From: Sindora glabra
Taxonomy: Eukaryota > Streptophyta > Magnoliopsida > Fabales > Fabaceae
NCBI GenBank assembly: GCA_020226215.1
Contig: CM035235.1
Location: forward strand, 74,301,283-74,365,282
DNA length: 64,000 nucleotides
Reading direction: 5' to 3'
The notes under the pieces were generated by a model, which was not told where the DNA came from, searched no databases, and saw only the letters and a program-made list of their open reading frames with translations. Each line of letters begins with the position of its first letter. The first letter of the stretch is position 1. A program made the translations under genes and the position numbers. Positions 1 through 13,039 of the stretch are shown in pieces.

Positions 1-324
1 AAAAAAATCTAAATTTTAAAATGTTCCTCTTTATCATTTTTTCTCTTTTCGTTCAAATCAAGCCCTATAATTTTATCATGGTGACATTTTTATCCCTTTC
101 TTACTACATCAAAGGCGTGTACGTCAGTCGTTAGCAGCCCGCGGCTGATGGAAGAGGGTCAACGTACGTATACCATGCAAAAGATCCCAAATACATCTTG
201 TCACTTTATAAATAAACTGACAGGGACGTCTATAACCGTCGAAATCATGACTATAATACAATAAATAATTAATTGTCTAAAATAATAATGAAAAGATTTA
301 GAATGTATCCCAAATTTGCAGAAA

Positions 325-1735
325 GAAAAGAGAAAAAGAGTAAAATCTTTTCAAATATATTTCAAATGTTTACAATAATTTTAACATGAAAAATCATAAA
401 AGCTGCCAATATGTCATATAACATCTTGCAGATTTTCAAAAAAAAATAACGTGTGTGTGAATTAATTTTTCATATCATAACTACACAAAAATTCATGATT
501 TTATTGATCAAAAGTTCCATAACAAAATTATTCAAGAAAATTTTCATCTGTATATAAAAGTTCCAAATTGGAACATCACAGGAAGCAGTTCAACGTGAAT
601 AAAAGATTATTATTTGTATAATTAATTTGAGGGGAAATAAAGATGATTCAAAGGTCAACTATATAGGAACAAAAGATTATTATTTGTATAATTAATTTAT
701 TACTTATTGTTTTTTAATATGTTTATGTTTATAACCCACATGTTAGTAATAGTATATACATTTTACCCGGATAACCAAAAAGAAAATAAAAACATTTTGC
801 ACAAAAAAGCATGCATCAAGTGAATACTCTTATATATTGGATTTAAACATTAAACATATTCATATTCTATTTATTATTTTCCTCTACGTCCAACTAAACA
901 AAGAAAATATATACCTTTTATTTTGACTTTCTTAAAAATATTCTCCCGCCCCCCCCCCCCCACAAGCTAAGAAGGTTTTTTCCACTGAAGTAATTTATAT
1001 TTTCCTCCCCTCACTCTCATTTTTATATCAGAACTTTTAAAAGAATGGATTAAATCAACTTTTCTTAATATAGAGAATAAAATATGAAGAGAATCCAAGT
1101 AGTATTATTCTTTTTTCTTTCTTCCATCTTCTCTTTTTATTGTAATTGAAACCTACCGCGTTTACATTTTCAAGGCTAGATACACAATTAACACTTTCGA
1201 AGAAGGAGAATTGTTTAACACGTCTTTGAAAATGATGCGTAATATTGATGTAATAACATTAAAAATCCAACTTCTCGATGGATAAGTAGAGATGCAAGAC
1301 GTTTTCAATTTCACACAAAGCAAGCGATTGCTGCAAAGGGTAGCGGTTGAAGGATATTTAACACGTCAATCAATTTTCTCAACCATTTCGCTTCTTTGAC
1401 GGTTTGCTCGCCCATTCAAAGCCCTCTACGATTCCGTGTTTGTGAATTTCTTTTTAATCGGAGGAAAAAGGATAATCGCGTAGATAATTATAGTATTAGT
1501 AAATTTTCCTTCAATAAATATTATTTTTAAGATTTAAATCTGTATCCATTATCAACCTGGAGCTAACCTGTTTTCTGTGTTTGTAAATCTATATAACCCT
1601 TTTTAATTAATATTTAAGTTTCTAAACATGATATATATTATTCTTAAATATAATTTTTTTTCACAATGGTGGATATAAAAATAATGGAAACAGAAATTTC
1701 GTATTTGAATTTGAGTTAATAAACAGGCAAAATCA
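325..1735 (+). repeat. Segmental duplication, copy A
   Basis: About 1.4 kb that recurs in the same orientation at 19036-20399. Shared stretches include TATTTCAAATGTTTACAATA, CCAAATTGGAACATCACA, TGTTTATAACCCA and ATTATCAACCTGGAGCTAAC. No gene was recognised in it. It contains W-box-like GGTCAACT and several short indels relative to copy B. Confidence 0.9.
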
Positions 1736-1756
1736 TAAAATAATAAAATAAAGGGT

Positions 1757-1957
1757 ATAAAATAGTGTATTATTAATAAGATGCAGCTATTAATAAACAG
1801 AAATTTCGTATTTGAATTATAAAAAAATAGTATAATTAATAGTTCGGAATCTTAATTTTTCTGTTTTAATAGATCTCACCAATTTCTATTGAAACTCATC
1901 AAAATAAAAGAATAAGATGCTATAAAATAGTGTATTATTAATAGGATGCGGCTATTA
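1757..1957 (+). repeat. Local duplication next to copy A
   Basis: ATAAAATAGTGTATTATTAA followed by (A/G)GATGC(A/G)GCTATTAA occurs at about 1757 and 1921, and AACAGAAATTTCGTATTTGA at about 1688 and 1795. The arrangement suggests small duplications at the edge of the larger block. Confidence 0.7.
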
Positions 1958-2639
1958 AGATGAGCACCTTCTTATTCACTTTTGATATATGATTACAACT
2001 AACATAAGTTATACCCAAGGTATAGTATAGTATAGTATAAATATATATATAGAAAAATATGGTAGATTTTGAAAATGAGTTCTTAATCTTTTATAAGATT
2101 TATTAGATTGAATTTTATAAATTTGTTTTATCATTTTGTATTGAATGATAATCTTTGCCAATTCATTCAATTTCACTAATTTTAAGAAATATTATGTCAA
2201 TTTGAAAATAAGGTAATAGAAAGCACTTCACAAAGCACTCCTTGGAACTATTTTAAAGAGGGGAAGGGCCTTGTCAAACCATTCTTCCCTCCAGATTTGT
2301 ACTTTTGATTAAAACTTATTTTGAAAACATTTTCAAAACATATATTTGGTCATTTTAAAATCTTTAAATATTTTCAAGCATAATATTTTGTGAAAAGGAT
2401 TTTAAAATGCAGAACCAAGTGCTTTTGTCCCAATTTTGCTACCAACTCATATAAACATGTTTTAACACAAATTTTGATTTTTGAAGCAGATTTTCTTCAA
2501 TTTTAAGTTGCACCCTTAAACCTAGCTTTCTCTAAGTCTGATGCAATGAGCATTCTTGAAATACATTCAAATAAATTAAAAGGCTTTATTATTATCAAAA
2601 TTGATATTTAAAGGATGCTAAGGCTAACAATAACTTCAC

Positions 2640-2860
2640 GCTTTTCATTTCAAAATTCGGAGCTGAAAGTATCAAACTCAACACAGCGGCATCGTCCTAC
2701 TTGTTAACAAACCATTTTAGTTAGTTTCTACTCCTTCCTTGTCATTGTCAACTGCCAAATTCGTTTTTCTAATTTCAGCTGAATTAAAAAAGGCATATAT
2801 AATATAAATAGCTTCCCACGCTTTGACTTCAATTTACTCGAGAAATTATGTGTTTTTTAA
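2640..2860 (+). repeat. Diverged repeat R, copy 1
   Basis: Shares GCGGCATCGT, AACAAACCATTTTAG and CTTCAATTTA, in the same order and similar spacing, with 7690-7930. No coding content. Confidence 0.5.
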
Positions 2861-3325
2861 CATTATAGTATTGAATGAATTTAGCACACATTTTTGAAGA
2901 ATGACAAAAAATTTTGACAGTCCAATTCAATTGAAAACAAGATAAATAAACACATTCTATAGTAAAATATTTAACTTTTTATTGACCAATTACAATTAAA
3001 TTTACTTGTTTAAAATTTAGCATTCTCACTTTGCACGACTACTGATATATTTGAACAGAGATATGGGGGGAAAACAACGGAGAACATGCATAAAAGAATG
3101 TCTGTTTATTCATTTGCATGCATCATTAGGAAACGATTATCAATGCATTTACGCTTAAAAGAATAATGATACGCACACATATATTAACCAATTCTCCAGC
3201 AAATTAACATGATGTCATCTATTTTAATTTTAAAATATTTTATTTCTTAAGATAAGTCCTTAGTTTTAAAATGTTAATTGTACATTACAATTAAAATTTT
3301 TTATAGTAACAAAAGTAACATATCA

Positions 3326-3328
<3 letters not shown>

Positions 3329-3399
<71 letters not shown>
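3329..3399 (+). repeat. (AT)n microsatellite
   Basis: About 70 bp of uninterrupted TA dinucleotides. Confidence 0.98.
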
Positions 3400-3402
<3 letters not shown>

Positions 3403-4207
3403 CTGAATTCAAAATAATACAACAACAATCGAAAATGCTAAATACCAAAATACTAACTACTAAGTGGTGCCTTTTACGCTCCCTCCCAACGTATGTTGCA
3501 TGACATGTTGTCGGAGACAAGGAGGAGTAATGATGTCCAATCTTCTCGTATATTCGTACATTTACGTAATCCAGATACCGCCTTGTTCTCTTTTGGTCTG
3601 ACTTGAAGTGCATGCAATTATTAATTATGTTGAAATTTGTAGACATAAACGAAACCGAAAATGACAACTTTTTTTTTCAATAATACATTGTGCTTCCCAT
3701 TTTTCTGCTATCAATCAATTACGTTTAGCGAAAGGACAACTTTTTTATTCAATAATATCAATATCTGCACCTTTTTCTATTTCAACATTTAATCTGTTAC
3801 CAGTACCACATCTACTCATACATTATCATCTTGTCAAAAGAAACAACTGTTAAGCTTTTTTGTTTGTTGGTAAATTTTCTTATTTATATTTTTATTTTTT
3901 TAATAACTTGATATTTCTCTATAAAAATATTAATAGTAAAATGCATCAAATAATTTTAATAAAAATATTAATTTAAAATATTTAAATTAATTTCACTTTA
4001 TTCTCATTTCCATAATAAATATACTTATTAATTAAAGTAAATAGTGATGTCGATAAATTAATTATAATATTATTTATTATTTTATTATTTTTATGTTTGT
4101 TATCTAATTTTTCATCTAATTAAAAGAATGAAAATTACTAACTTCAATATATTGATGTGGATATATACAAACATGCGAGGATGGCTTGGTAATATCATTT
4201 TATTAAC

Positions 4208-4319
4208 TTCTGTATAGTTGGAAGTTAAGAGACAGAGCTTGAAGAGGAAGAGCTTCTGGTTTGAGGCTGAGTTGTAGGGCCCAGAACATTCTTAATGCTT
4301 ATGCATAGGAAATATACGT
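4208..4319 (-). pseudogene. Decayed paralogue of the 45-residue candidate
   Basis: Aligned with 7550-7420 it preserves ISIKNVLGPTTQPQTRSS and PTIQK. The start codon position reads ACG, a 2-nt deletion follows, one codon pair is missing, and a stop (TAA) precedes PTIQK. It therefore looks like a dead copy, although several codon differences in the conserved part are synonymous. Confidence 0.5.
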
Positions 4320-7300
4320 TGGGCTTCGAACAACTGGATTGTTATTTTGAGAAAACAAACACAAAATACCTTTTCATAGATTCAAACGAAGCCAAAGGAA
4401 ATTGCATAGCAATATAAAAGAAATTTACACCAATTTTCCCATGATTTTCCCCAAGAGCCTATACGGCGGTTTTAATGAAACGTGTGACGACACGTTTCGA
4501 ATTGGGCAACGTACATCTTTATCTCATATGTTTATCTAAATCCATTTATGGGAAATTATTGCCTATCAGTGAGCTCACAAATGTATCTTCATTATCATTA
4601 AAAAATTGAGAGAAATAAAAAAATAAATTTCTTAATTTCTTAATAACAATTTACTGATAATCTTTTAATAGTAGTGGCCATGTAAATTACGTGTTCATCG
4701 GTAAGCAGGAATTTTTCTTCATCGACCACCAACGTAAATCATAATATTCCACCTTTTGCAACCCAAATGGAGGTTTATATTGAATGACTTGTGGTCTTTC
4801 AATTGGCTGACTTTTTTATCCTAAAACAAGTTAACCCTTTTCGGACGTACACGCGGCCATGTAGGCCAAGTCAAACTAAATAAGACATCCTTGAACTTTT
4901 CTTAGGAAGGACAAAGTTAAGAGAAAGTGGGGGTCTTTTTGCTGTTCCTTTAATTACATTAAATAAAAATGTTGCATAGTCTTTGACGGAAATGGAAAGA
5001 TATGTCCCACACATTCATTATACGCGTCCATCGGCTAAGTAACCTTTGTTAATTAAATGATCCGTATCCTTTTTTTTCTAATTGTTTTGCTTTCGGTGAA
5101 ATGACACTGAAATTCTCTTATATATTAATGGCAACAATAAGTTTCAAATCATTCATAAATGTAAAACGGGGATGAAAGTATAAATTAATTCTTCTCTTCT
5201 ATATTTATTTCGAAATTACAATAAATATATTTTTCTCTTACTCCTCCTTTATCAGATGAGTATAGTTGTATATCATTTTTTTTTAAGTCATCGAATCCAA
5301 AACTCTGAAATTACTAACAAGTTAAATCCATGTTGATTTTCTTGATCTTTGACGGTCGAGGTAATTATATAATTTCCTTTTTAACGGTAAAAATAGTCAA
5401 ATTACTAAACTTACGTATATGTAATTTTAAAATAAATCTAGCATGGATGGAAAAATATATTTTTTAAATAATATTATATACCACTTAAATTAAATATTCT
5501 TGACAAATTATACAGTTTTTATGCAAACCACAACGTTTACCAACACAGTAAAGCAGAAAGGATAAGCATTAATACCATCGTCATACACGCTAATTCTCAT
5601 CAACACGTTAGTCATAGTTGGGACAATAATTTCAATACTTTCTCTTGGTTTTCGAACAACGTGTGGGCTCATCATGTATATTGTAGCTTAATTGCAACTA
5701 AATTAAATAATTCAAATGACGTATCCAACAGAATAAATAGGATTTCTTAGGGAAAAAAATTGAAGGCCAACTGAAGTTAGACCTCCCCCCCCCCCCCCAG
5801 TTGAAGACTCGAAGAGTTGAAGCATCCAATTAGGTAGAACCGTAAAAATACTTTTGGAATATATAGTTATATAATCCTAATTATACACAAATAAAAAGAA
5901 TTCAAGATTTTTTGTTAATATAGACAAATAAAAAAAAAAGTTAGATGCATTTTTGTTGCTAGAAAGTAATTCCAGGAATATATCAAAAATACATTTAGTT
6001 CACTTGTAATTAAGGCAAGAGTAACAAGCCCTACCAAATTTCATATCATCAGTTCATTCTAAAAATTATCCATCCTTTACAAGAAGGTGTAAATTTTGTG
6101 ACTTATATATGAATGAGTAATTGATCCAAATTAAGTACTCCTCTATTTGCGGCATATAATCATCTTGAAGAATTTCATTTAAATTGTCATGTATGTATAT
6201 GTACCATAGCGAATGAAATATAATATCATAACAAAGGAATTATGAATAGAAATATTGATAAAGGATAAATAAATTTATATATCTATTATTTGATAAATTT
6301 GCGGCTTAGTCACTTTTTGATTTATTTTTATCAATAAATAACATTAAATTTTCATAATAAAATTTTATGATTTAATTAGATGAATTAGAATTATAAAAAT
6401 AATATTACAAATTAATCTAGTGAAATTAAAAGAACTAAGACCTCTATAATTTTCCTTAAAGTATAAAATTAATTATGTTAACATGCTTGAAATTTCAACT
6501 AACAGAAAAACGTTTAAGATTGGTTTTATTATACTTTTAATGCACTTCTTCATTAAAAAAAAAAATCCTTTAAACTTGTTGTGTAGATGTACCATGTGTC
6601 CAATTTATCTTGTACAGAATTTTAATCTTAAATCAGAAAATGAGAGTGGTAAGAATTGATCTCTTCTGTCTTAATTTAAATTGCGCGTAGATTATATATA
6701 TATATAGTCCCAAGTGTAGGGTTAGATGATTTCCAAAAAAACTTAAATTTTTACGAAAATATTTGGGAATGATATTAGTATCTCTAACCCAATTATCATC
6801 GTACTTTTCATTCGCGACGAGAAAGTAGAAACAAAGTACAGGAAATGAAGTCTCGAAGCCGAAAGACATACAAAGTCGACAAAGGGTTCTCAAATTATAA
6901 TCACAATTTATTGAAAGAAAAGATGCAACAAATCAAGCTAATTGAATTGAATAAGAATAACGAAAAGAATAAATAATAAATAATCCATGCTAAATTAGCA
7001 GATGACGAATTGCCCTACATCGGAACTGCCTTCCATTTCCTTTCATATATATTCCTGCGCGTGATAAAAATGACAACGAAAATCAATGAGCCAAACACGT
7101 AGGAAACAGTTGAAACCGAAATAATTATTCATGCAAGCAGGGTGCTAAATTGCCATGCGGTATCATTAGTAAAACTGCAAACAAATACTGACAAAAAAAA
7201 AAAAAAAGATGCACGTTACGATTTAAGATTACAGAAAATAATGGTTCCAGGGGGTCTGCAATTCAAAATATTAGATGCAAATTTGCAGTTGCAGATCCCA

Positions 7301-7412
7301 ATATAAAACCTTGCATTATAGCTCTTGCAGTATGTAAATGGGAGGGTGATAGAATTTGGCAGGAGGGATTCTGCAGATGAATTGAAATACCTGTAGTGTA
7401 GAAAGAAGGCAT
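4320..7412. other. Intergenic DNA without recognised gene
   Basis: Promoter-like mixtures (TTGAC W-box cores, ACGTAC) but no gene. A 15-base C run lies at about 5785-5799. Minus-strand frames at 6633-6893 and 7216-7416 have no recognisable domain. Confidence 0.5.
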
Positions 7413-7550
7413 TCATCTGTTCCTGGAGAAGATCTTCTGTATGGTTGGGATTTGAGAGGCAGAGGCAGAGGTGGAACTACGAGTTTGAGAGGAAGGCTGA
7501 GTGGTAGGGCACAGAGCAGTCTTAATGTCTATGCTTTTGGAAGAACACAT
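7413..7550 (-). CDS. Candidate 45-residue protein, unknown function
   Basis: From ATG at 7550 to TGA at 7413 the frame reads MCSSKSIDIKTALCPTTQ, then a Ser/Thr-rich part (SSQTRSSTSASASQ) and IPTIQKIFSRNR. A TATA-like box lies about 42-60 nt upstream at 7592-7610. A decayed relative lies at 4208-4319, with some conserved codons differing only at synonymous positions. No signal peptide or known domain is visible. It might be the first exon of a larger gene, since a donor-like CAG|GTATTT follows at about 7392. The function is unknown and I do not recognise a family. Confidence 0.4.
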   Translation of the reverse strand: MCSSKSIDIKTALCPTTQPSSQTRSSTSASASQIPTIQKIFSRNR

Positions 7551-7591
7551 TGTGAAAATGTAAATGTCTTGTTTGGAATGGAAACCCATAT

Positions 7592-7610
7592 GTATATATT
7601 TATATTTATA
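7592..7610 (-). promoter_or_regulatory. TATA-like box of the 45-codon candidate
   Basis: On the minus strand TATAAATATAAATATATAC lies about 42-60 nt before the candidate start codon, a plausible spacing for a short leader. AT-rich plant DNA makes chance matches common. Confidence 0.4.
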
Positions 7611-7689
7611 GATAGGAGAAGGAAGGATGGAAAATGGAGAGTAATTTACAAAGCTTTGGGAAGAAGCATAAGGAGCAGTCGGTGATCAA

Positions 7690-7930
7690 TGTTTTCACAC
7701 TTTGGCGGTCTCAATTCTGATATTCAAAAAACCTTGTCCACGCTTCCTACGCGGCATCGTTGAACAAGAATCGAACTACGTCGTTCTACTAATCAACAAA
7801 CCATTTTAGACACCTTCCTTGCATGTTGCCATGTGAACCCTCTTAATATTTCTTTCCAATTTGAATTACCCATAAAAATAAAATATTAACATAGCTTCAC
7901 ATGCATTTTCTTCAATTTATTTGTTACAAA
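7690..7930 (+). repeat. Diverged repeat R, copy 2
   Basis: Partner of 2640-2860. It sits upstream of the small minus-strand candidate gene, so it may be an old duplicated promoter segment. Confidence 0.5.
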
Positions 7931-9380
7931 ATATGTCTTTCATTTCATTATAACCAATGTGAGTTAGAAATGATAAAACAAGTGTGTCTTTAAAGTCTCC
8001 ATTTGCAAAAGAAAATCAATAAGTTAACAGTTAAAGAATGGATATATAAATCTTCAATTTAATTTACATTTATACATGTTTAGTGGTGGCTTTGATCAAA
8101 GATAACCCCATTAATGGTGCACGATTCACCGACATATATATATATATATATGTCTTGGGAGATACTATTGAGCCAACAAAACCAAAATCACTTGAATTTT
8201 TTCAGATTAACACTTCAGGAAATGTATGTTTAATCTCTCTATTAGATTTTTGTGGAATTAATTGGAGTTAAATAGTATTGAAATTATTGAACTCATGCCA
8301 AACGGAGAAGGACATTTGATATGATCCGCCCCACTCTTTATTAATCAATCTTTAACGTCATGTCCATTTTACTTTTAAAGTATTCATTGATAATACCAAA
8401 AAGGACAATTCCTAATCTGTTGACGCCGAAAAGTGTTTTTCTTTTGTCAATATCCGTATTACGATTAGGATAGGATGGCAAAGTGCCTGGGAAAAATAAG
8501 TTTTTGCTGAGATAAGTTTTTGTCCCAAACAAAATAATAAGAATATGGTAATAATACTTTATTTTGTCTCACAAAACTTTATCATTATGAAACGTATATG
8601 CATTTATAATATTTTTATCATTTCAATCATTTAAAAAGAATTAAACATATTAAAAGTTCATTAGAGATAATGAAAGAAGGAAAAAATAATATTTCATATA
8701 TATATATATATATATCAACTTGATTGTTTAAAATTTTAAATTATTTAAATCAATTATGTATGACTTTAGACATATTATTATAACATTATAATTATGTATG
8801 ATTTGTAATTTTTAAATCAAAATTTTTATAACATTGTGATTATGTTTGATTTGTAATTTTTAAATTTAGATTATTTCTATAATATTATGACTATGTATCA
8901 TTTGTACTATTTAAATTTAGATTTTCTTCCTTTTTTATTATTTCTTGATGTTTGAGATTATTTAACAAAAGTATTTAATTTTAAATTTTATATTTTTCTT
9001 AATATGTTTATTTTTCATCATTCTCCGAAAGCATCTATAGAGATTTATTATGTCATGAGGCATGGAATCGAGAGAATTTTATTACCAAAAATAAGATATG
9101 AAACAAATTAAATCAATGTGTCTCATCTTCCATTATGCATATATAGTTGATGGTGTGGGAACAAATTACTTGTTGCACTCATAATATTAATTATGATTTT
9201 CAATTTAAATCGCTACAAAGAGAAAGTTTTAAAGCAAGCTACGGGTGTTACAAAAATCTTGTTTTTCTTTTAATATCTAACTACTTTTCAATTAGAAAAA
9301 TTCAATTCCTTTCTTTCTATTTTTTTTGGCAAATCATTGAAATTCTTTTCTTATAAACTATTTCCCCCTTCTATTTAGCT
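7931..9380. other. Intergenic DNA without recognised gene
   Basis: AT-rich; short TA microsatellites near 8132 and 8695; imperfect repeats of ATTATGTATGATTTGTAATT with TTTAAAT at about 8755-8920. Confidence 0.6.
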
Positions 9381-9385
9381 CTTGG

Positions 9386-9584
9386 AAGAGAAAAAATAAG
9401 TTCGTAAGTAATAGAGCTAATATTGGCTAGATGAATTGTAGTATATTCTATTGATCACAACAATGGTATAAATACAATTTTTAAGTATAATTGAATCCTA
9501 ACAAAAATGGAAATCATGATAATGATTAGCTAATAATAACAAAATTTGGTAATGATATCATGAGATGTCACTGTTTGTTTTAAC
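9386..9584 (-). repeat. 3' LTR of the 9.4-14 kb Copia element
   Basis: Left-hand copy of the LTR, about 199 bp, bounded inside by the polypurine tract and outside by the probable target duplication CTTGG. Confidence 0.85.
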
Positions 9585-9597
9585 TCCTCCCTTAAAC
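9585..9597 (-). other. Polypurine tract of the minus-strand Copia element
   Basis: Sense-strand TTTAAGGGAGGAG lies immediately before the 3' LTR, the expected position for the plus-strand primer. Confidence 0.7.
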
Positions 9598-9599
9598 AT

Positions 9600-10180
9600 A
9601 GAGGTGTGGCACGTAAAGCAAGTTTATCTCTGAAGTTCCAGAACTTTGAGTGAGATAAAGTCTTGGTAAACCCATCTGCTATTTGTTCAAAGTTAGGAAC
9701 ATAAAATATGTTGAGTTGTTGAGCTAAGACTTGGTCTCAAATAGAGTGAACATCTATCTCTATGTGCTTTGTACATTCATGAAAAATAAGGTTGTGGGCC
9801 AAGGTAACTGCACTTTGATTATCACAATAGAGGATAGGCTTGTGGCGTACTGATAATTCAATTTCATGAAGCATAGATTTAAGCCATATCACCTTAATAG
9901 CCAGATTTGCTAAAGCCCTGTATTTTGATTTTGTCTTGGATCATGCAATAACAAACTACTTTTTAGAAGACCAAGACACAAAAGTATCTCTAACAAATGT
10001 ACAAAAATCGAACATGGACTTCCTGTCCTTAGGATTAATTGCCCTACCTGCATCTAAAAAGCCGTTAATGTGCATTAGATAGGAAGGTTTAATATGTAGA
10101 CCATGGGTTAAGGTGCCTTTAAGATAGCAAAGGAACCTTTTGACTGCTTGCCAATGTTATACTCTTAGGGTTGATAAAAA
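9600..10180 (-). pseudogene. Copia RNase H remnant
   Basis: Fragments read KPILYCDNQSAVTLAHNLIF, HECTKHIEIDVHSI and YVPNFEQIADGFTKTLSHSK, the conserved end of the Copia polyprotein. Stops interrupt it. Confidence 0.8.
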
Positions 10181-11120
10181 TTAACTTAGTTTGTTGACTA
10201 AGAAGAAGATATCAAGACATGTAGTAGTCAAGTACTGAAGGGCCCTAATAGCGCTTTTATACATAGTAGGGTCACTTGATAATTTACCATCTTTAGAAAG
10301 AAAATTTAGATTGGTTACCATTGGAGTAAGACAAGAAGCTGCTTCTACCATTCCATACTTTTTAAATAGATCAATAATGTACTTTCTTTGATGAAGATAG
10401 AGGCCTGTTTCATCATAATGAGCTTCAATGCCTAGAAAGTAGTGATGAGGGGCAATATCTTTCAAGGTAAATATGCAATTTAGTCGATGAATGAACTTTT
10501 GTAGTAAGTTTCTGTCATTTGCTACAACTAATATATCATCAACATAAATTAATATGAAAATAACATGGAACCTGGTTCAGTAAACAAAAAAAGTGTATCA
10601 TTTCTCATTCCTTGGAATCCTTAACTTAAGTAATGCCTTGCTTAACCTTTCAAACCAAGCCCTTTGAGCTCGTTTTAAACTATACAATGCCTTGGTAAGC
10701 TTACAAATGTGGTGAGGTTTTTAAAGGTCCTTAGAGCCTTTTGGTTGAGTCATGAACACAATTTCATTAAGATACCCATTCAAGAATGTATTATTGATGT
10801 CTAATTATTGTATCTCCTAATCAAAGTGGAATGCAATACTCAGAATTAGCCTTACAGTTATAGCTTTGAGAACTAGGTTAAAAGTTTTGCCAAAATCAAC
10901 TCCAAAATCTTGTTGGAAACCTTTTACTACCAATCTAGCCTTTCTCCTCTAGATGGAAACATCTGTATTATATTTAATCTTGAATACCAATTTTGAGTCA
11001 ACAATATTTTATCTATTATTGAGGGGGACTAAACTTCAAGTATTGTTTTTCTTTAAAGCTTGAAATTTTTCTTCTGTATCTTTTTGCCACTGGGGATCCT
11101 ATAATGCCTCTTTTACTATG
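10181..11120 (-). pseudogene. Copia reverse transcriptase remnant
   Basis: The catalytic YVDD box is intact at 10535-10546 (IYVDDILVV). The frame 10465-10181 gives APHHYFLGIEAHYDETGLYL and the P-M-V-T connection region. Upstream parts are broken into short frames. Confidence 0.85.
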
Positions 11121-11499
11121 CTAGGCTCTTTTTCATCACTAACTTTAGCTATGCTAATGAAAAAATACTTGGGTTTGAAAATTCTATTCTTGCTCTAAGT
11201 TGTCATCAAATGGCAAGACTGTAAATTTCTGCTACACTGTGGTTACGGTTTTGCTTGTAGTTCATTTGATACAACCGACACATAGCCTGAGTCCTCAAGC
11301 ATGTCACCTATGCGAGGCTGGTACATGGCTTGAGGTTTCAGGCATGTCATTAGATGTTTCATCCATGGCATTTGTTAGAGTTAGGTCTGGCTCAACTATT
11401 TCAATAGGTATTGGCTGATTTGTCTCAATTTGTTCAGGTGCTAGACTATTTTCCTATTATTGCTAAACATTAATGTCGTTAAGCAAAAAGAAAGAAGCA

Positions 11500-12350
11500 A
11501 GTTCTATAATTTCGTAGGCACCTATTTTTTATTTAGAAATTCACCTTCAAAAGGAAACTCAATCTCATTAAAACCCACATGATGCAAGATATAAGTTTTG
11601 TCTGATGAGTTCATGCACTTATAACCTTCATGAGCTGTGCTATAACCATAAAGACACACTTGGTAGTGTGAAACTCCATTTTATGATTGTTATGAGGTTT
11701 AAGGTAGGGAAAACATAAGTAGCTAAAAACCTTCAAAGAATTATATTCTATTTTGCACTTAAATAGGACCTCAGAAAGAGACAAATTATTGAAAACATCA
11801 GTTAGTAGATGATTGATCAAAAATACAATAGAGTTAAAACTTTCCACCAAAAATATAAAGGCATATCAACTTGCACTGAAGAGTTAAGCCCATTTCTACT
11901 ATTTGCTTGTGTTTTCTTTCAGCTTTTCCATTTTAAGCTAAGGCGTAAGGATAAGATTGCCTAAAAATAATTCCTACATCTTAAACAAATTGAGTAAAGC
12001 TTCTAAACTATCCTTCTCAATAACTTTAAAGTATTTTTATTTTCTTATTAAACCAGTTTTCCATAAAAATTTTGAACTATTCAAAAGCCCTTAAGGCCTC
12101 TCCCTTATGTTTTAGAGGGTAAACCCATGTGTGTCTACTAAAATCATCTAGAAAGTGTATATAGAAATGAAAACCTAAAGTTGAGGGCAATGGTGCTAGC
12201 CCCTATAGGTCAATGTGGATCAATTCTAATGGTTCACTTGCACGTGACTATGATAAGGGAAATGGAAGAAAACGAGACTTGCCGTATTGACATGCATCAC
12301 AAAAATGAAACTTTTCATTAACTTTAACTTGGCATTACAACCTTTTTTTT
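11500..12350 (-). pseudogene. Copia integrase remnant
   Basis: Disjoint pieces in different frames include VDTHGFTL, KYFKVIEKDS and, at 11850-11611, VFSYLCFPYLKPHNNHKMEF, matching the C-terminal integrase pattern (RVFGCLCYPYLRPYNNHKLEF type). Several stops and frameshifts. Confidence 0.75.
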
Positions 12351-12356
12351 CAAAAT

Positions 12357-12785
12357 TTAATCAAGAACTCCTAGAGATGGATGTCCAAGTCTTCTATGCC
12401 AAAGATCTTTATTAGATGTTTCTTTGCTAATGATTCCTTCATCCAACATGGCTACGGTGTTGACTATAGGTCTAGGATAATTCATTCTGTAAATACCTTC
12501 GTTGAGGTCCCCTTTGAGCAGCACCCTATTTGTCTTCTTGTCCTTCACATAACAATTTTGAGCATGAAATTCAACAAATACATTATTATTTATGGTTAAT
12601 ATTGATACACTCATGAGATTTTTGCTAATTTTTAGGACATGGAGCATATCATTTAACGTCAGATTGGAACTAAAAGAGGCAATACCAATTTTTCTAATTC
12701 TCAAATTTTTACCATTACCAATAGTTAATTGTTCCTTACCGTGGAAATCTATATAAGTTTGCATTTGGTTTAAATCATTTGTCAC
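12357..12785 (-). pseudogene. Copia protease tail and GAG-pre-integrase remnant
   Basis: An open run of 142 codons contains LTLNDMLHVLKISKNLMSVS, typical of the end of the Copia protease region, and ends with the zinc-type motif KDLWHRRLGHPSLGVL. The neighbouring integrase is frameshifted away. Confidence 0.85.
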
Positions 12786-13039
12786 ATGATGGCTAACACG
12801 ACTATCAATATATCAGGAAGCATCTCTCATAATGTCTGGAATGGCAATAAAAGCTAATGGATATTGATTTAAGTTCTTCTCTGATCCAATGTAGTTTTTA
12901 TCAAAATAATAAAAATAATTTATTGCCGCATGACTTATCTTACTCACACCTAATATATAGGCCTATTCTATGACCTTTCACCTCTTCCTCTAAAACATAC
13001 GCCACATAAACCTCTCTAACCTCGCCATCCACTATGGCT

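Larger units (their letters stand above)
1736..4207. other. Intergenic DNA without recognised gene
   Basis: AT-rich, with an AT microsatellite and repeat R copy 1. A minus-strand open frame over the microsatellite is an artefact of the TA run. Confidence 0.6.

Noticed and set aside
945..961. C run (also at 5785-5799), and G runs at 39651 and 41400
   Set aside because: Homopolymers of 10-15 bases; possibly inaccurate in length, no function inferred.
3323..3667. Minus-strand open frame of 114 codons
   Set aside because: Its C-terminal part is only the translated TA microsatellite (YIYIYI) and the rest has no domain.
7216..7416. Minus-strand open frame just after the 45-codon candidate, considered as a receptor-kinase extracellular piece
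   Set aside because: Cysteines are present but no wall-associated or Lr10-type motif could be aligned with confidence.
12381..12599. Plus-strand open frame inside the Copia element
   Set aside because: Antisense to the pre-integrase region.
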